From JAMXLO01 sp036265005 (lineage in GTDB: Bacteria > Pseudomonadota > Alphaproteobacteria > Acetobacterales > Acetobacteraceae), in NCBI GenBank assembly GCA_036265005.1, contig DATAPW010000082.1, positions 1 to 64,000 of the forward strand: a DNA stretch of 64,000 bases. The letters are read 5' to 3'. The first letter of the stretch is position 1. Every line of letters starts with the position of its first letter. A model generated the notes under the pieces. The model had not been told where the DNA came from. It saw only the letters and a list, made by a program, of their open reading frames with translations, and did no database searches. Shown piece after piece: positions 17,585 to 26,290 of this stretch. Both the position numbers and the translations under genes were made by a program.

Positions 17585-17938
17585 TTGCGGGCTGCGTTTG
17601 GAATTATGCTGCTGCTATCAGCGCCACTTAGTGCCTGGTCTCGGCCGGTGAACATGATGGATGGTTTCCCAGCCGCTCAGGTTATCGTGGGGCACACCAA
17701 CGCGCAGTATGTCGTCCGGTTCGATGGACCGGTCGATCATCATGCATCGCGACTGACGATTACGCAGCGTGACCGCATGGTCGAGAGCCTGACGCCGAGA
17801 CTAGACGCCGCGCCGGAAGTCCTTTTAGCCTTCGAGCCCCGCCTTCCGGCTGGTGAAGATGAGTCGCATTGGTCGGCGAAGGCGATGCCGGATGGTGATT
17901 TCTCTGACGGATCCATTCGCTTCACCATTGCAGGATAG
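17585..17938 (+). CDS. CopC-domain copper-resistance-like protein
   Basis: A 117-residue exported CopC-like protein. The signal peptide is MRAAFGIMLLLSAPLSAWS; the mature part has VVRFDGPVDHHASRLTI, PEVLLAFEPRLPAGE and the CopC ending MPDGDFSDGSIRFTI. The N-terminal copper-ligand His of HAHL-type CopC is absent. The start is odd: this frame opens with TTG, and its first ATG is seven codons later. A well-placed ATG (17571) after GGGGGA lies in another frame and stops after 26 codons, suggesting a frameshift in the leader. The downstream pirin gene is 73 bases away. Confidence 0.68.
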   Translation: MRAAFGIMLLLSAPLSAWSRPVNMMDGFPAAQVIVGHTNAQYVVRFDGPVDHHASRLTITQRDRMVESLTPRLDAAPEVLLAFEPRLPAGEDESHWSAKAMPDGDFSDGSIRFTIAG

Positions 17939-18011
17939 AGGTTGCCAGGCTGGTCGCAGCGTCATCGCAGTCGCCCAGCCACGCACGCTTCCGCTTTTCG
18001 GAGGAAGGACA

Positions 18012-18926
18012 ATGAACACGCAACCCGCCGAAACTCCCGCCGGCACTCAATTCCCGCGAGGGGTCGAGCTAATATTGTTGCCCCGCGCGCACGATCTGGG
18101 CGGGTTCGAGGTGCGCCGCGCTCTGCCCGCGCACGAGCGGCAGATGATCGGGCCCTTCATCTTCTTCGACCAGATGGGGCCGGGCGAATTCCTGGCGGGT
18201 CGCGGCCTCGACGTGCGGCCGCACCCGCATATCGGCCTCGCCACCGTGACCTACCTGTTTGAGGGCGAGATCCTACACCGGGACAGCCTCGGCTCGCGCC
18301 AGCCCATCGTCCCGGGCGACGTGAACTGGATGACGGCGGGCAGTGGCATTGCCCATTCCGAGCGCACTGACCCGGGGCTGCGCATCCACAATAATCGCCT
18401 GTTCGGCATCCAGTCCTGGGTCGCGCTGCCGCAGGCGGCCGAGGAGGTGGCGCCTAGCTTCGTCCATCATCCGCGCGCAAGTCTGCCCCTGCTCGACGAC
18501 GGTGGCGTGCGGCTACGGCTGATCGCAGGGACGGGCTGGGGGCTGGTCGCCCCCGTCGCGGTTTCATCACCTCTGTTCTACGCCGATACCGTTCTTGCGC
18601 CTGGCGCGACAGTGCCGCTGCCCGACGAACACGAGGAGCGCGCGGCGTACGTGCTGGACGGTGAAGTGGAGGTCGCCGGCGACCGCTTCCAGCCGGGTCG
18701 TATGCTGGTCTTTCGTGCTCGGGACCATCTGGCGCTGCGCGCCGGTCCGAAAGGCGCCCGGCTGCTCCTTCTGGGCGGTGCGCCGATGGATGGACCGCGC
18801 TATCTTTTTTGGAACTTCGTCGCCTCCAGCCCCGAGCGCATCGAGCAGGCCAAGGCCGATTGGAATGCCGGACGTTTCGGGAAGGTGCCGGGCGACGAGG
18901 CGGAGTTCATCCCTCTGCCCGAGTAG
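18012..18926 (+). CDS. Pirin family protein (bicupin)
   Basis: A 304-residue pirin. The N-terminal cupin has the iron-binding His set in VRPHPHIGLATVTYLF and the later MTAGSGIAHSERT; residues 130-290 form the second cupin, with DEHEERAAYVLDGEVEV. Pirins are cytosolic iron proteins; some bacterial ones have quercetinase activity or regulate central metabolism. The ATG has a strong GGAGGAAGGA site. It follows the CopC gene in the same direction and may share its transcript. Confidence 0.9.
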   Translation: MNTQPAETPAGTQFPRGVELILLPRAHDLGGFEVRRALPAHERQMIGPFIFFDQMGPGEFLAGRGLDVRPHPHIGLATVTYLFEGEILHRDSLGSRQPIVPGDVNWMTAGSGIAHSERTDPGLRIHNNRLFGIQSWVALPQAAEEVAPSFVHHPRASLPLLDDGGVRLRLIAGTGWGLVAPVAVSSPLFYADTVLAPGATVPLPDEHEERAAYVLDGEVEVAGDRFQPGRMLVFRARDHLALRAGPKGARLLLLGGAPMDGPRYLFWNFVASSPERIEQAKADWNAGRFGKVPGDEAEFIPLPE

Positions 18927-19054
18927 CACGTGGCGCCACGATGCGCGTGAGGTCGCTTACGAATTGACGACGGTCAAGGCGGGTTGGGCGTCGATTGGGG
19001 TTGCTCTTGTGCGCTCAGGGTCGCACGTTTCTTGAGCGATTGAGGTGTGAGACG

Positions 19055-19444
19055 ATGCTTTCAATCCGCCGTATCGCGCGCAACCGGACTCGCGTTATCT
19101 CAACTGCGCTCTTCTTGATGGCGTTGCCGCTGGCGGCCTCGTCACAATTGCTCGGTCTGACCTGGCCTGGCCTGACGCGCGAAGATGTCGAAGGTATGGA
19201 CAGCGCGTCTCAGAAGGTCCTCCAGGAGGCGTCGGACCATGCCGTCGTCCAATGGGAAAATCCCGATTCCAATCGTGCAGGCGTGGTGCGCCTGGTTCGC
19301 AGCTACGAAGCGCATGGCATGTCCTGTCGCGTGCTTGACTACACGATCCGTTTTGAGGAGACCGGCAATCAACCGGATCATTACGCCGTGAATTGGTGCA
19401 GGCTGCCTGATGGCGAATGGAAGATCGTGGAGTTGGCCGGATAG
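19055..19444 (+). CDS. Exported surface-antigen-like small protein
   Basis: A 129-residue protein with a signal peptide, including TALFLMALPLAASSQ. The C-terminal half has W-x-NP-x-S, then SCRVLDY, then NWCRLPDGEWKIVE, with two Cys likely forming a disulphide. This pattern resembles the C-terminal domain of 16/17-kDa surface antigens (RT0821/Lpp0805 type). The gene at 38233-38592 encodes a shorter relative. No function is known. Confidence 0.7.
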   Translation: MLSIRRIARNRTRVISTALFLMALPLAASSQLLGLTWPGLTREDVEGMDSASQKVLQEASDHAVVQWENPDSNRAGVVRLVRSYEAHGMSCRVLDYTIRFEETGNQPDHYAVNWCRLPDGEWKIVELAG

Positions 19445-19720
19445 CCAATTGCTTCGCTGGGTTCGGTCGCCCCCGGTGCGGCCACGGGATTTACACCAAG
19501 TAAATCCTGAACAGCTGTAACGCCCCGTTGAAAGCTCCGATGATGTCAAAATATATCGTAGCGGAGCTTGGGGTCGCGTGTTATTCACACCACACTCGTC
19601 TGCAACATCGACAAGCCAGGACGACAAGTCGCCCGTTCTAAATATCGATGTCCGGATCAGGGGAATTCCGCACGAGGCGATTGCGAGCGCTGGGACCGAT
19701 CGAGGGGAAGCGGGTTACTT

Positions 19721-21394
19721 ATGGACCAAAGTGAACATGAGCAACTGCTTGATGTGATCATTATAGGCGCAGGTTGGTCGGGGCTGCTTGCTTGTAAGTA
19801 TTGTTTGGCCGAGGGTCTCAAGACGCTCGTGCTGGAAGGCCGCGATTCCCTCGGCGGCGTATGGTCATTCACAGAGGATCGCAGCTGTCCAGGCGTGATG
19901 ACAACGACGGAGACGACTTCGTCCCGTTGTATCACCGAGATATCCGACTTCCCGATGCCGGACACGTATCCCGATTTCCCTTCACACCACGATATCATAG
20001 CCTATCTCAAAGCATATTGCGCCAGGTTCGATCTGGAGCGGCACATCCGTCTCGGTCAGCAGGTGAGCAGCGTGCAAAAGATCGACGGTGCCTGGTGCGT
20101 TATGCTGGCCGATGGCTTCCAGTACAATGCGAGGAACATCGTCGTTTGTTCCGGTGTGCATCAACACCCCAACACCGTGTCTGACGATGCAAAATTCAAC
20201 CGATTCGCCGGGGAGATCCTCCACAGCTCCGAGGTGAAGGCGATCCCGCCGGATTATGCCGGCAAGACGTTCGTGGTATGGGGCGGAGGCGAGAGCGCGA
20301 GCGACGTAACGCTTGAGCTCAGCAAAGTTGCCGACCGCGTCTATTGGTGCATACCGAACGGCCAATGGTTCGTCCCGAAGGTGGTCCCGAACTGGCCGCC
20401 ATTCCCCAGCCCACTACGCAAGGTCGTAGACCATACGTCCTCGCGTGTGCGGCTCCTGTTGTCACCCACTCATGGCTTCTCGCCTTTCATCAGCCAGTAT
20501 CTGCAGTGGACGTTCGGCTTCAACGGCCACGGTCAGGCGGCATGGCGAACGGACGCGCCGTACAACCGTTCTTTCTTCAACAAGAGTTCCGAGGTGCTTG
20601 CGCGTGTCAGAAGCGGCGCGGTGATTGCCAAGCGTGATATCGCCCATTGCGACGGCAATGAGGTTCAATTTAGCGATGCGACGAGGATTTGCGCCGATGG
20701 CATAATCACCTGCTCGGGCTATCGTCTGGAATTGCCGTTCTTTGCGGCGTCGGGCGGCCCATCGACCGACCCGCGCGACTGGTACAAATACATGTTTTCG
20801 GACGATCCCTCGCTGGCGTTCGTCGGCTTCGTGCGGCCGATTTTTGGCTCCATTCCGGGTATTGCAGAAATTCAGTCGCGCTACGCAGCGCTGGTGTTCG
20901 CCAACATGCGCACCCTGCCGTCCCGCGAGGAGCGAGCAGAAATCATCCGCAAGGACGCTGCATTCTGGAATCATCATTTCCGCTTCACGTCACTCCGCCT
21001 GCGCGGTCTGGTCGACCATTTTCTCTATTGCGACCAGATTGCGCGGCTGATTGGCTGCCGGCCCCGCTTCTGGAAGCTGCTGCTTGCTTCTCCGACCAAA
21101 TGGTGGTGGGCCGTCACCTCACCATGGAATGGCTGCCAATACTGGCTGAACGATGAGGATCATCACGACCGCATTTTCGGTACGTTTGCTCGTTATCGCG
21201 ATAATCAATCCAGTGAAGTCCGCACCTTTCTTGTGCTGGCACCGGTCCTGCCCATCGTTGGTATGTGCACCCGTATTAGGGTGTTCTTCCGCGAGCATTT
21301 TTCTGGCGTCTGGTCGCGGCCTCGGCCTCAGCCATTGGCCCGACGTTCCGTTGCGCCAACACCAGCACGAGAATCGGCGGACGGAAGCGTTTAG
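19721..21394 (+). CDS. Flavin-containing monooxygenase (FMO/Baeyer-Villiger class)
   Basis: A 557-residue class B flavoprotein monooxygenase. The FAD Rossmann motif is VIIIGAGWSGLLAC (12-25). The FMO fingerprint appears as FAGEILHSSEV (163-173), and the NADP Rossmann loop as VVWGGGESASD (185-195). Such enzymes oxygenate N, S or carbonyl carbon using NADPH. The C-terminal 60 residues include a hydrophobic stretch and a Pro/Arg-rich tail, longer than usual. Its TAG stop overlaps the GTG start of the next gene, so the FMO heads a three-gene operon with an NTF2-like membrane protein and a fatty-acid desaturase. A lipid-derived substrate is therefore likely (inference). Confidence 0.85.
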   Translation: MDQSEHEQLLDVIIIGAGWSGLLACKYCLAEGLKTLVLEGRDSLGGVWSFTEDRSCPGVMTTTETTSSRCITEISDFPMPDTYPDFPSHHDIIAYLKAYCARFDLERHIRLGQQVSSVQKIDGAWCVMLADGFQYNARNIVVCSGVHQHPNTVSDDAKFNRFAGEILHSSEVKAIPPDYAGKTFVVWGGGESASDVTLELSKVADRVYWCIPNGQWFVPKVVPNWPPFPSPLRKVVDHTSSRVRLLLSPTHGFSPFISQYLQWTFGFNGHGQAAWRTDAPYNRSFFNKSSEVLARVRSGAVIAKRDIAHCDGNEVQFSDATRICADGIITCSGYRLELPFFAASGGPSTDPRDWYKYMFSDDPSLAFVGFVRPIFGSIPGIAEIQSRYAALVFANMRTLPSREERAEIIRKDAAFWNHHFRFTSLRLRGLVDHFLYCDQIARLIGCRPRFWKLLLASPTKWWWAVTSPWNGCQYWLNDEDHHDRIFGTFARYRDNQSSEVRTFLVLAPVLPIVGMCTRIRVFFREHFSGVWSRPRPQPLARRSVAPTPARESADGSV

Positions 21395-21894
21395 TGGAAA
21401 GCCTTGCGCCAACTGGTGTCGTCCTGGCTTTGGTTCGCGTGATCAATCGGGATGCGTCCCAGCATACGGCACAGAGTATCCTCGATCCCTTGGTCCAGAT
21501 CAGGATGGATGCCGCTCGGCATCGGGGAATCAAGACCTGGTGTATGTGGATCCACTTGATTCACAATTGTGGACGCGTTACTGGGCTTCGCCTGACGAAT
21601 TGCCACACGTGGTGCGACGCGCATGATCCCGATGTCGTCCACCTTTCAGGCCGCTGGTCGGGATTGGTTGGCTATCGCCGCAAGCCGCGAATGTCGGAAC
21701 ATTGCGTCCGGTTGCGATACCTGATCCGCGATGGCCGCATCGTGGCCATTTGGACTCGCAAATCGAATTACGAGTTCGTCTTTGGCCGCTGGATCAGATA
21801 TTCGATCTGCTACTGGATTTTTTTGGGATGGGCCTTTCTCTATTTCGAGGCTGTTGCTCTCCGAACAGCCGGCTTTCTACCAAGACCAAGCTGA
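21394..21894 (+). CDS. NTF2/SnoaL-like protein with C-terminal membrane helix
   Basis: A 166-residue protein starting at a GTG that overlaps the FMO stop (TAGTG). The middle resembles a SnoaL/NTF2-like domain: WCDAHDPDVVHLSGRWSG followed by RLRYLIRDGRIVAIWTRK, the usual strand pattern of this fold. The last 45 residues add a hydrophobic helix, YSICYWIFLGWAFLYF, so it is probably membrane-anchored. SnoaL-like proteins are isomerases, cyclases or hydrolases in small-molecule pathways, or purely binding. The tight fit between FMO and desaturase suggests it works on the same lipid intermediate. Confidence 0.62.
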   Translation: MESLAPTGVVLALVRVINRDASQHTAQSILDPLVQIRMDAARHRGIKTWCMWIHLIHNCGRVTGLRLTNCHTWCDAHDPDVVHLSGRWSGLVGYRRKPRMSEHCVRLRYLIRDGRIVAIWTRKSNYEFVFGRWIRYSICYWIFLGWAFLYFEAVALRTAGFLPRPS

Positions 21895-21913
21895 CAAAAG
21901 TCGCTTGAGCTCA

Positions 21914-22849
21914 ATGCCAACGACGGGTGATGCAAGCGGCAGCAAGGGTGTTTTCCAGGAGCTGGTCCGCGGCCGCTGGGTTTTTCTCCTCTTCCATCTG
22001 TCTCTGGGAGCCTATTGTGCTGGTGTGACACTGCGCCCGATTGCCACTCTGATGGTCTGGCTGATGATGCAAGTGGGCATCCATGCCGGACATCACCGCT
22101 ACTTCGCGCATCGCTCTTTCCGAACCTACCCTTGGTTTGAGTTCGTATTGGGGGCAGCCGGTTGCCTGGCATTGCAAAATGGACCGATCTGGTGGTCCGC
22201 CAAGCACCGTATCCACCACCTTCATGCCGATACCGAGTTGGACAATCATTCCCCGAGCAAGAGCTTCTGGCACTCACACATAGGCTGGCTTTTGGCGGAT
22301 GGTGTCGGTGATATCGAATGGCACTATGTGAGCGATCTCCGGAGACCGATCCCACTGTGGATCGAAAGTCACCAGGATTGGATCCACGGCCTGTATGTGA
22401 TGACAATCCTGCTGTTGGGCGGATGGCAAAGCTTGCTGAATTGCTGGGTGTTGCCGATCGTGATCTGCTGGCATACCACCTTCAGCACGAACTCGTTCTG
22501 CCATGTGCTGGGGACGCGTCCTCATAAATGCCAGCCGGGGGCAGTCTGCAACGCCCGGAATAACCTTCTGGTCGCCATCATCAATCTCGGCGAAGGCTGG
22601 CACAATAATCATCATGCCAACCCTTCGTTGGGACACCATGGCTACTACCGTTGGTACCAGATCGACATCGTCTACACGGTGCTTCTGGCCTGGGAGTGGC
22701 TTGGCCTGATCTGGCAGTTGAAGCGGCGCCGGCAGGGGCATCGCGACCAGGTCAACTCTCGCCTGAGCCGACTTCTCACGCGACCTCGCCGAGTTCTTCG
22801 AGCAGCAGTCTCGCCGTTTTCAGGTCGGCCGTGGCGAGACCCTCAGTGA
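21914..22849 (+). CDS. Acyl-CoA/acyl-lipid delta-9-type fatty acid desaturase
   Basis: A 311-residue integral membrane desaturase. All three histidine boxes are present: HHRYFAHRS (HxxxxH, about residue 60), HRIHHLHAD (HxxHH, about 98) and GEGWHNNHHA (HxxHH, about 240). These bind the di-iron centre. Hydrophobic pairs flank them, e.g. LMVWLMMQVGIHAGHH. It closes the FMO/NTF2 operon, 19 bases after the previous gene. The ATG is preceded only by GAG, so coupling is likely. The last 24 codons, Arg-rich and unlike the family, run 74 bases into the converging cyclase gene. Confidence 0.88.
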   Translation: MPTTGDASGSKGVFQELVRGRWVFLLFHLSLGAYCAGVTLRPIATLMVWLMMQVGIHAGHHRYFAHRSFRTYPWFEFVLGAAGCLALQNGPIWWSAKHRIHHLHADTELDNHSPSKSFWHSHIGWLLADGVGDIEWHYVSDLRRPIPLWIESHQDWIHGLYVMTILLLGGWQSLLNCWVLPIVICWHTTFSTNSFCHVLGTRPHKCQPGAVCNARNNLLVAIINLGEGWHNNHHANPSLGHHGYYRWYQIDIVYTVLLAWEWLGLIWQLKRRRQGHRDQVNSRLSRLLTRPRRVLRAAVSPFSGRPWRDPQ

Positions 22850-25800
22850 ACCAATCATACACGGGAGCGAGCAGCCAGCGAGCATCGGCTTTCCTTCCCT
22901 GGTCACTCCACAACCGGGCGAGACTCGCCGCGGCGCGCAGTTCCCACAACCGTGCGTCCTGTATCCTGGCAACCGCCATGGCACGCTGAAGGGCAGCTTC
23001 GGCATCATCCGCTTTACCCAGGGCGATCAGTATCTCGCCGCGGAAGCGATGCAGTTCAGCTTCAAAGAACCGTTCGTCAGTGTTGTCGACAATCCCGATT
23101 GCCTCCTGCAACAAGTCGACGCCAATTTCTGGTCGGCCCAAGCGCCCGTACGCCGCTGCGAGATGACCGAGTTGCACGGATCGGAAAATGTTTGCGCTGA
23201 TCTCCTGCGCTGCTTCCATCGCATCCTGCATGATCTCCATGCCATGCACCAATTCGCCAGTTCGCGCCAGGACGGCGCCTGCGGAGAATCGTGCCCAGTG
23301 CTCGTAGGCTGCGACGCTATGCTCGACACAATAATCGACCGCCCCACTTGGCTCGCATCCGATCAGTTGCGGATCAGCCGCAAAGGCTGCGACCAGAAAT
23401 GCCTGATTATGCAAAGCCATGGCCATCAGCGGGACATGGCCTGTGCCACTTGCGCGCGCCACGGCGCCCGCTGCGGCTGCGGCTGCCTGCTCCGGATAGC
23501 CCAGTGGCCAGAGCGTGAAACTCAGGAACGACAGAGCCGCGACGCTGTGGTTGTGGGCATGGCGGGACGCGGTGGTGCTGAGATGCTCGGATGCGCACAG
23601 CGCGAGCGACTGATCCAGGTGAGATTTTGCCTCGAGGAACTCGCCCGTCGCCCAAAGTGAATTGCCCATCAAGGAGTGTGCCAAGGCCGGGAAATCCGTG
23701 TGCTGGTGCCGCATGGATCGCGCGAGACAGTCCTGCGCCAATGCGTGCGCGGCCGCATGTTCGGATCGGGAGAAATGAATGATCCAGAGGCCATAGAGAA
23801 CATTCATCTGTTCTCGTACGCTGGCATCGTCTGTCAACAGGTCCCGTGCACGCGAATAAACCTCCAGCAATTCGTGGCCGCCATGGCCCTTGATTGCCCG
23901 CATAGTCGGACCAAGGGACAGGTAAAGACCAAGCTCACGGCGGTCTCGCTCGGGGCCGGGGGGCAATGAACGGGTCAGCTGGATGCCGCGGTTGAGGTGA
24001 GTCGCTGCTTCGATGTTGGCAGAGCGCCGGAGGGCCCGTTCGCCCGCTCTGTGCCAGTAATGAATGGCCTCATCGAGCAGTCCTGCTTGTGTGTAGTGGT
24101 GTGCCAGGATCTCCGGCTGAGTGGCGACTGTTTCAGGAAACAGCATCTCCAGTGTCTTGCCAATTCTGGCATGGAGCTCCTGGCGTTGGCCACGCAGCAG
24201 GGTATTGTAGGCAGCGTCCTGAACAAGCGCGTGCTTGAAGATGAAGACCGCTCGCGGCAGGACGCCCCGACGGAACACCAAACCTGCATCGGTTAGCTGG
24301 TCCAGGGCATCTCGCAACCGGTTGTCCTGAATAGTGGCAACCGATCTCAGCAGTTCGTACGAAAATTCGCGCCCGATCGCGGCGCCGGTCTGCGCGACAT
24401 CCTTCACCGAATTGAGCCGATCGAGCCGCGCCATCAACGAGGCGTGCAGGCTCGATGGAATGACCTGCGGCGGCAATCGATCGGTGAGGACATAGCGGCC
24501 GTCCTGTGTGCGCAGGAGATCGCCCTCGATCAGGGTCTTGGTCAATTCCTCGATGAAAAGCGGGATCCCATCAGTTCGTTCGATGACGCTATCGACAATT
24601 TCATGCGGCAACGCTCTGCCACCGGCCACCTCCTCGACCATCGCGGCGGCCTCCCTCAAGCCGAGCCGGCTCAGCGTCAAGGTGGACACATGTGCCTGCC
24701 CGATCCAGGACGGCTCGAACTCGGGACGAAATGTCATGACCAACAGCACCGGCCAGCGGGTCAGACGCTCTACGACAATCTGCATCAGTTCGAGCGAGGT
24801 CGAGTCCATCCAGTGCGCGTCTTCGACGATGAGTTGCACTGGCCTTTGCTGGGTCAGGGCTTCGAGTTGGTCAATCAATGTCGCGAAGATCATCTCGCGC
24901 CGGCGCCGTGGATCGAGTGTCGAAGGGCGATAGCGACTGCCAATCGGCAACGCCAGCAGATCGGCAAAGAGCGGTACAACCTCGTCGAGGCGTCGTTGTG
25001 TCTGCAGCAACAGTGCCTCGAGCTTGTTGAGCTTCTCCTCGCCACTGTCGTCGCGCGTGAAGCCGGCCGCGCGTTCGATATGGGAAATGAACGGATACAG
25101 CGAGCTGTCGCGATGATGCCGTGAACAGAAATAGCGCAATCGGAATCGGCGCTCGCCGCGCATCCGCTCTTCGAAAGCCACTGTGATGCGCGACTTGCCG
25201 ATACCTGCTTCACCGGTCAGCAGCACAACCTGCCCTTCGCCGACCTTCGCCTGTTCCCAGCGCGTCAGCAGCAACTCGAGTTCCCGGCTGCGGCCCACAA
25301 GCGGGGTCAGGTCGGAGGTCCGCAAGGCTTCGAAGCGGCTGTCGATTGCGCTGATGCGCAGGACCTGCCAGACGGGCACTTTCGTCGGAAGGCCCCTCAC
25401 CTCGCGTGCGCCGAGATCACGATATTCAAACAGATCACCGACCAACCGTCGCGTGCTGTCGTCTATCAACAAGGTGTTCGGCTGGGCCAATGTTTGCAGG
25501 CGGGCGGCGAGGTTTGGCGTCTCGCCGATGACCCCGCGTTCCTGCGCCTCGCCGGTGCCGATCAAATCGCCCGCCACGACCAGTCCGCTGGCAATGCCAA
25601 CACGGATCTCAAGTCTGCTGGCTCCGACGTCAAGCTGGCCAACCCTGTCGATGAGCCCCAACCCGGTCAGGATTGCCTGCTCGGCATCATTTTCATTCGC
25701 TCGTGGATATCCGAAACATACCAGTATGCCGTCTCCCATGTATCTGATGACTGAACCTCCGAACTGGCCAGCCACTTCGGCTACACAGGCGTTGTAGGAA

Positions 25801-26123
25801 CCGAGAACTTCGCGCAGATCCTCCAGGCCGAGACGGGACGAGAGCGCCGTTGAGCCCACCATGTCGCAAAACAGGACCGTCAGCGGCCGCAGTTCCGCGC
25901 CCCCGGCCGGGCGCGCAGAGGCAGATACCTCCCCCGAAGCCGATCCCGGCATGAGCCTCGCGATAGCCGCCAGCATCCGTTTGCGATGTCCGAGTAACAC
26001 ACCGAGCTTCTCCAGATCTGACTCGGTAAGATCCGGCAGCGTTGCTACGTCAACCGCGTTCTCACGAAATGCCTGTTCGTATTGCTGCAGCCCAAGGTCG
26101 CGCAGCCAGGCCCCAATATCCAC
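22776..26123 (-). CDS. SAM-domain class III nucleotide cyclase fused to AAA ATPase and TPR array
   Basis: A 1115-residue paralogue of the 5142-8348 protein. A SAM domain replaces the zinc ribbon (residues 1-60, DIGAWLRDLGLQQYEQAF). The cyclase domain has FCDMVGST (85-92), YMGDG and PNLAARLQ, the full set of metal and transition-state residues. The ATPase P-loop GEAGIGKSRI is near 305, Walker B is LIVEDAHWMD, and a long TPR-like C-terminus ends WLLAPVYDWFTEG. The start is taken as GTG because AGGAG lies seven bases upstream and the SAM domain begins there; the frame is open 37 codons further. Input signal and nucleotide product are unknown. Confidence 0.9.
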   Translation of the reverse strand: MDIGAWLRDLGLQQYEQAFRENAVDVATLPDLTESDLEKLGVLLGHRKRMLAAIARLMPGSASGEVSASARPAGGAELRPLTVLFCDMVGSTALSSRLGLEDLREVLGSYNACVAEVAGQFGGSVIRYMGDGILVCFGYPRANENDAEQAILTGLGLIDRVGQLDVGASRLEIRVGIASGLVVAGDLIGTGEAQERGVIGETPNLAARLQTLAQPNTLLIDDSTRRLVGDLFEYRDLGAREVRGLPTKVPVWQVLRISAIDSRFEALRTSDLTPLVGRSRELELLLTRWEQAKVGEGQVVLLTGEAGIGKSRITVAFEERMRGERRFRLRYFCSRHHRDSSLYPFISHIERAAGFTRDDSGEEKLNKLEALLLQTQRRLDEVVPLFADLLALPIGSRYRPSTLDPRRRREMIFATLIDQLEALTQQRPVQLIVEDAHWMDSTSLELMQIVVERLTRWPVLLVMTFRPEFEPSWIGQAHVSTLTLSRLGLREAAAMVEEVAGGRALPHEIVDSVIERTDGIPLFIEELTKTLIEGDLLRTQDGRYVLTDRLPPQVIPSSLHASLMARLDRLNSVKDVAQTGAAIGREFSYELLRSVATIQDNRLRDALDQLTDAGLVFRRGVLPRAVFIFKHALVQDAAYNTLLRGQRQELHARIGKTLEMLFPETVATQPEILAHHYTQAGLLDEAIHYWHRAGERALRRSANIEAATHLNRGIQLTRSLPPGPERDRRELGLYLSLGPTMRAIKGHGGHELLEVYSRARDLLTDDASVREQMNVLYGLWIIHFSRSEHAAAHALAQDCLARSMRHQHTDFPALAHSLMGNSLWATGEFLEAKSHLDQSLALCASEHLSTTASRHAHNHSVAALSFLSFTLWPLGYPEQAAAAAAGAVARASGTGHVPLMAMALHNQAFLVAAFAADPQLIGCEPSGAVDYCVEHSVAAYEHWARFSAGAVLARTGELVHGMEIMQDAMEAAQEISANIFRSVQLGHLAAAYGRLGRPEIGVDLLQEAIGIVDNTDERFFEAELHRFRGEILIALGKADDAEAALQRAMAVARIQDARLWELRAAASLARLWSDQGRKADARWLLAPVYDWFTEGLATADLKTARLLLEELGEVA

Positions 26124-26290
26124 GTCAGTCTCCTCGCGCCCTGATCCCCCATGGCTGTTCGCGGCGGTGCAGTAGCCGGTCACGCAGTGCCGGGATGCTG
26201 CTGATGCGTGTGCAAACTGCAGTGGCCTCGGCAATTCGGACGGGGGTTCTCGTCATTCCGGCGCTTTGTCCCAGAGTTGCAGGCGCGATT

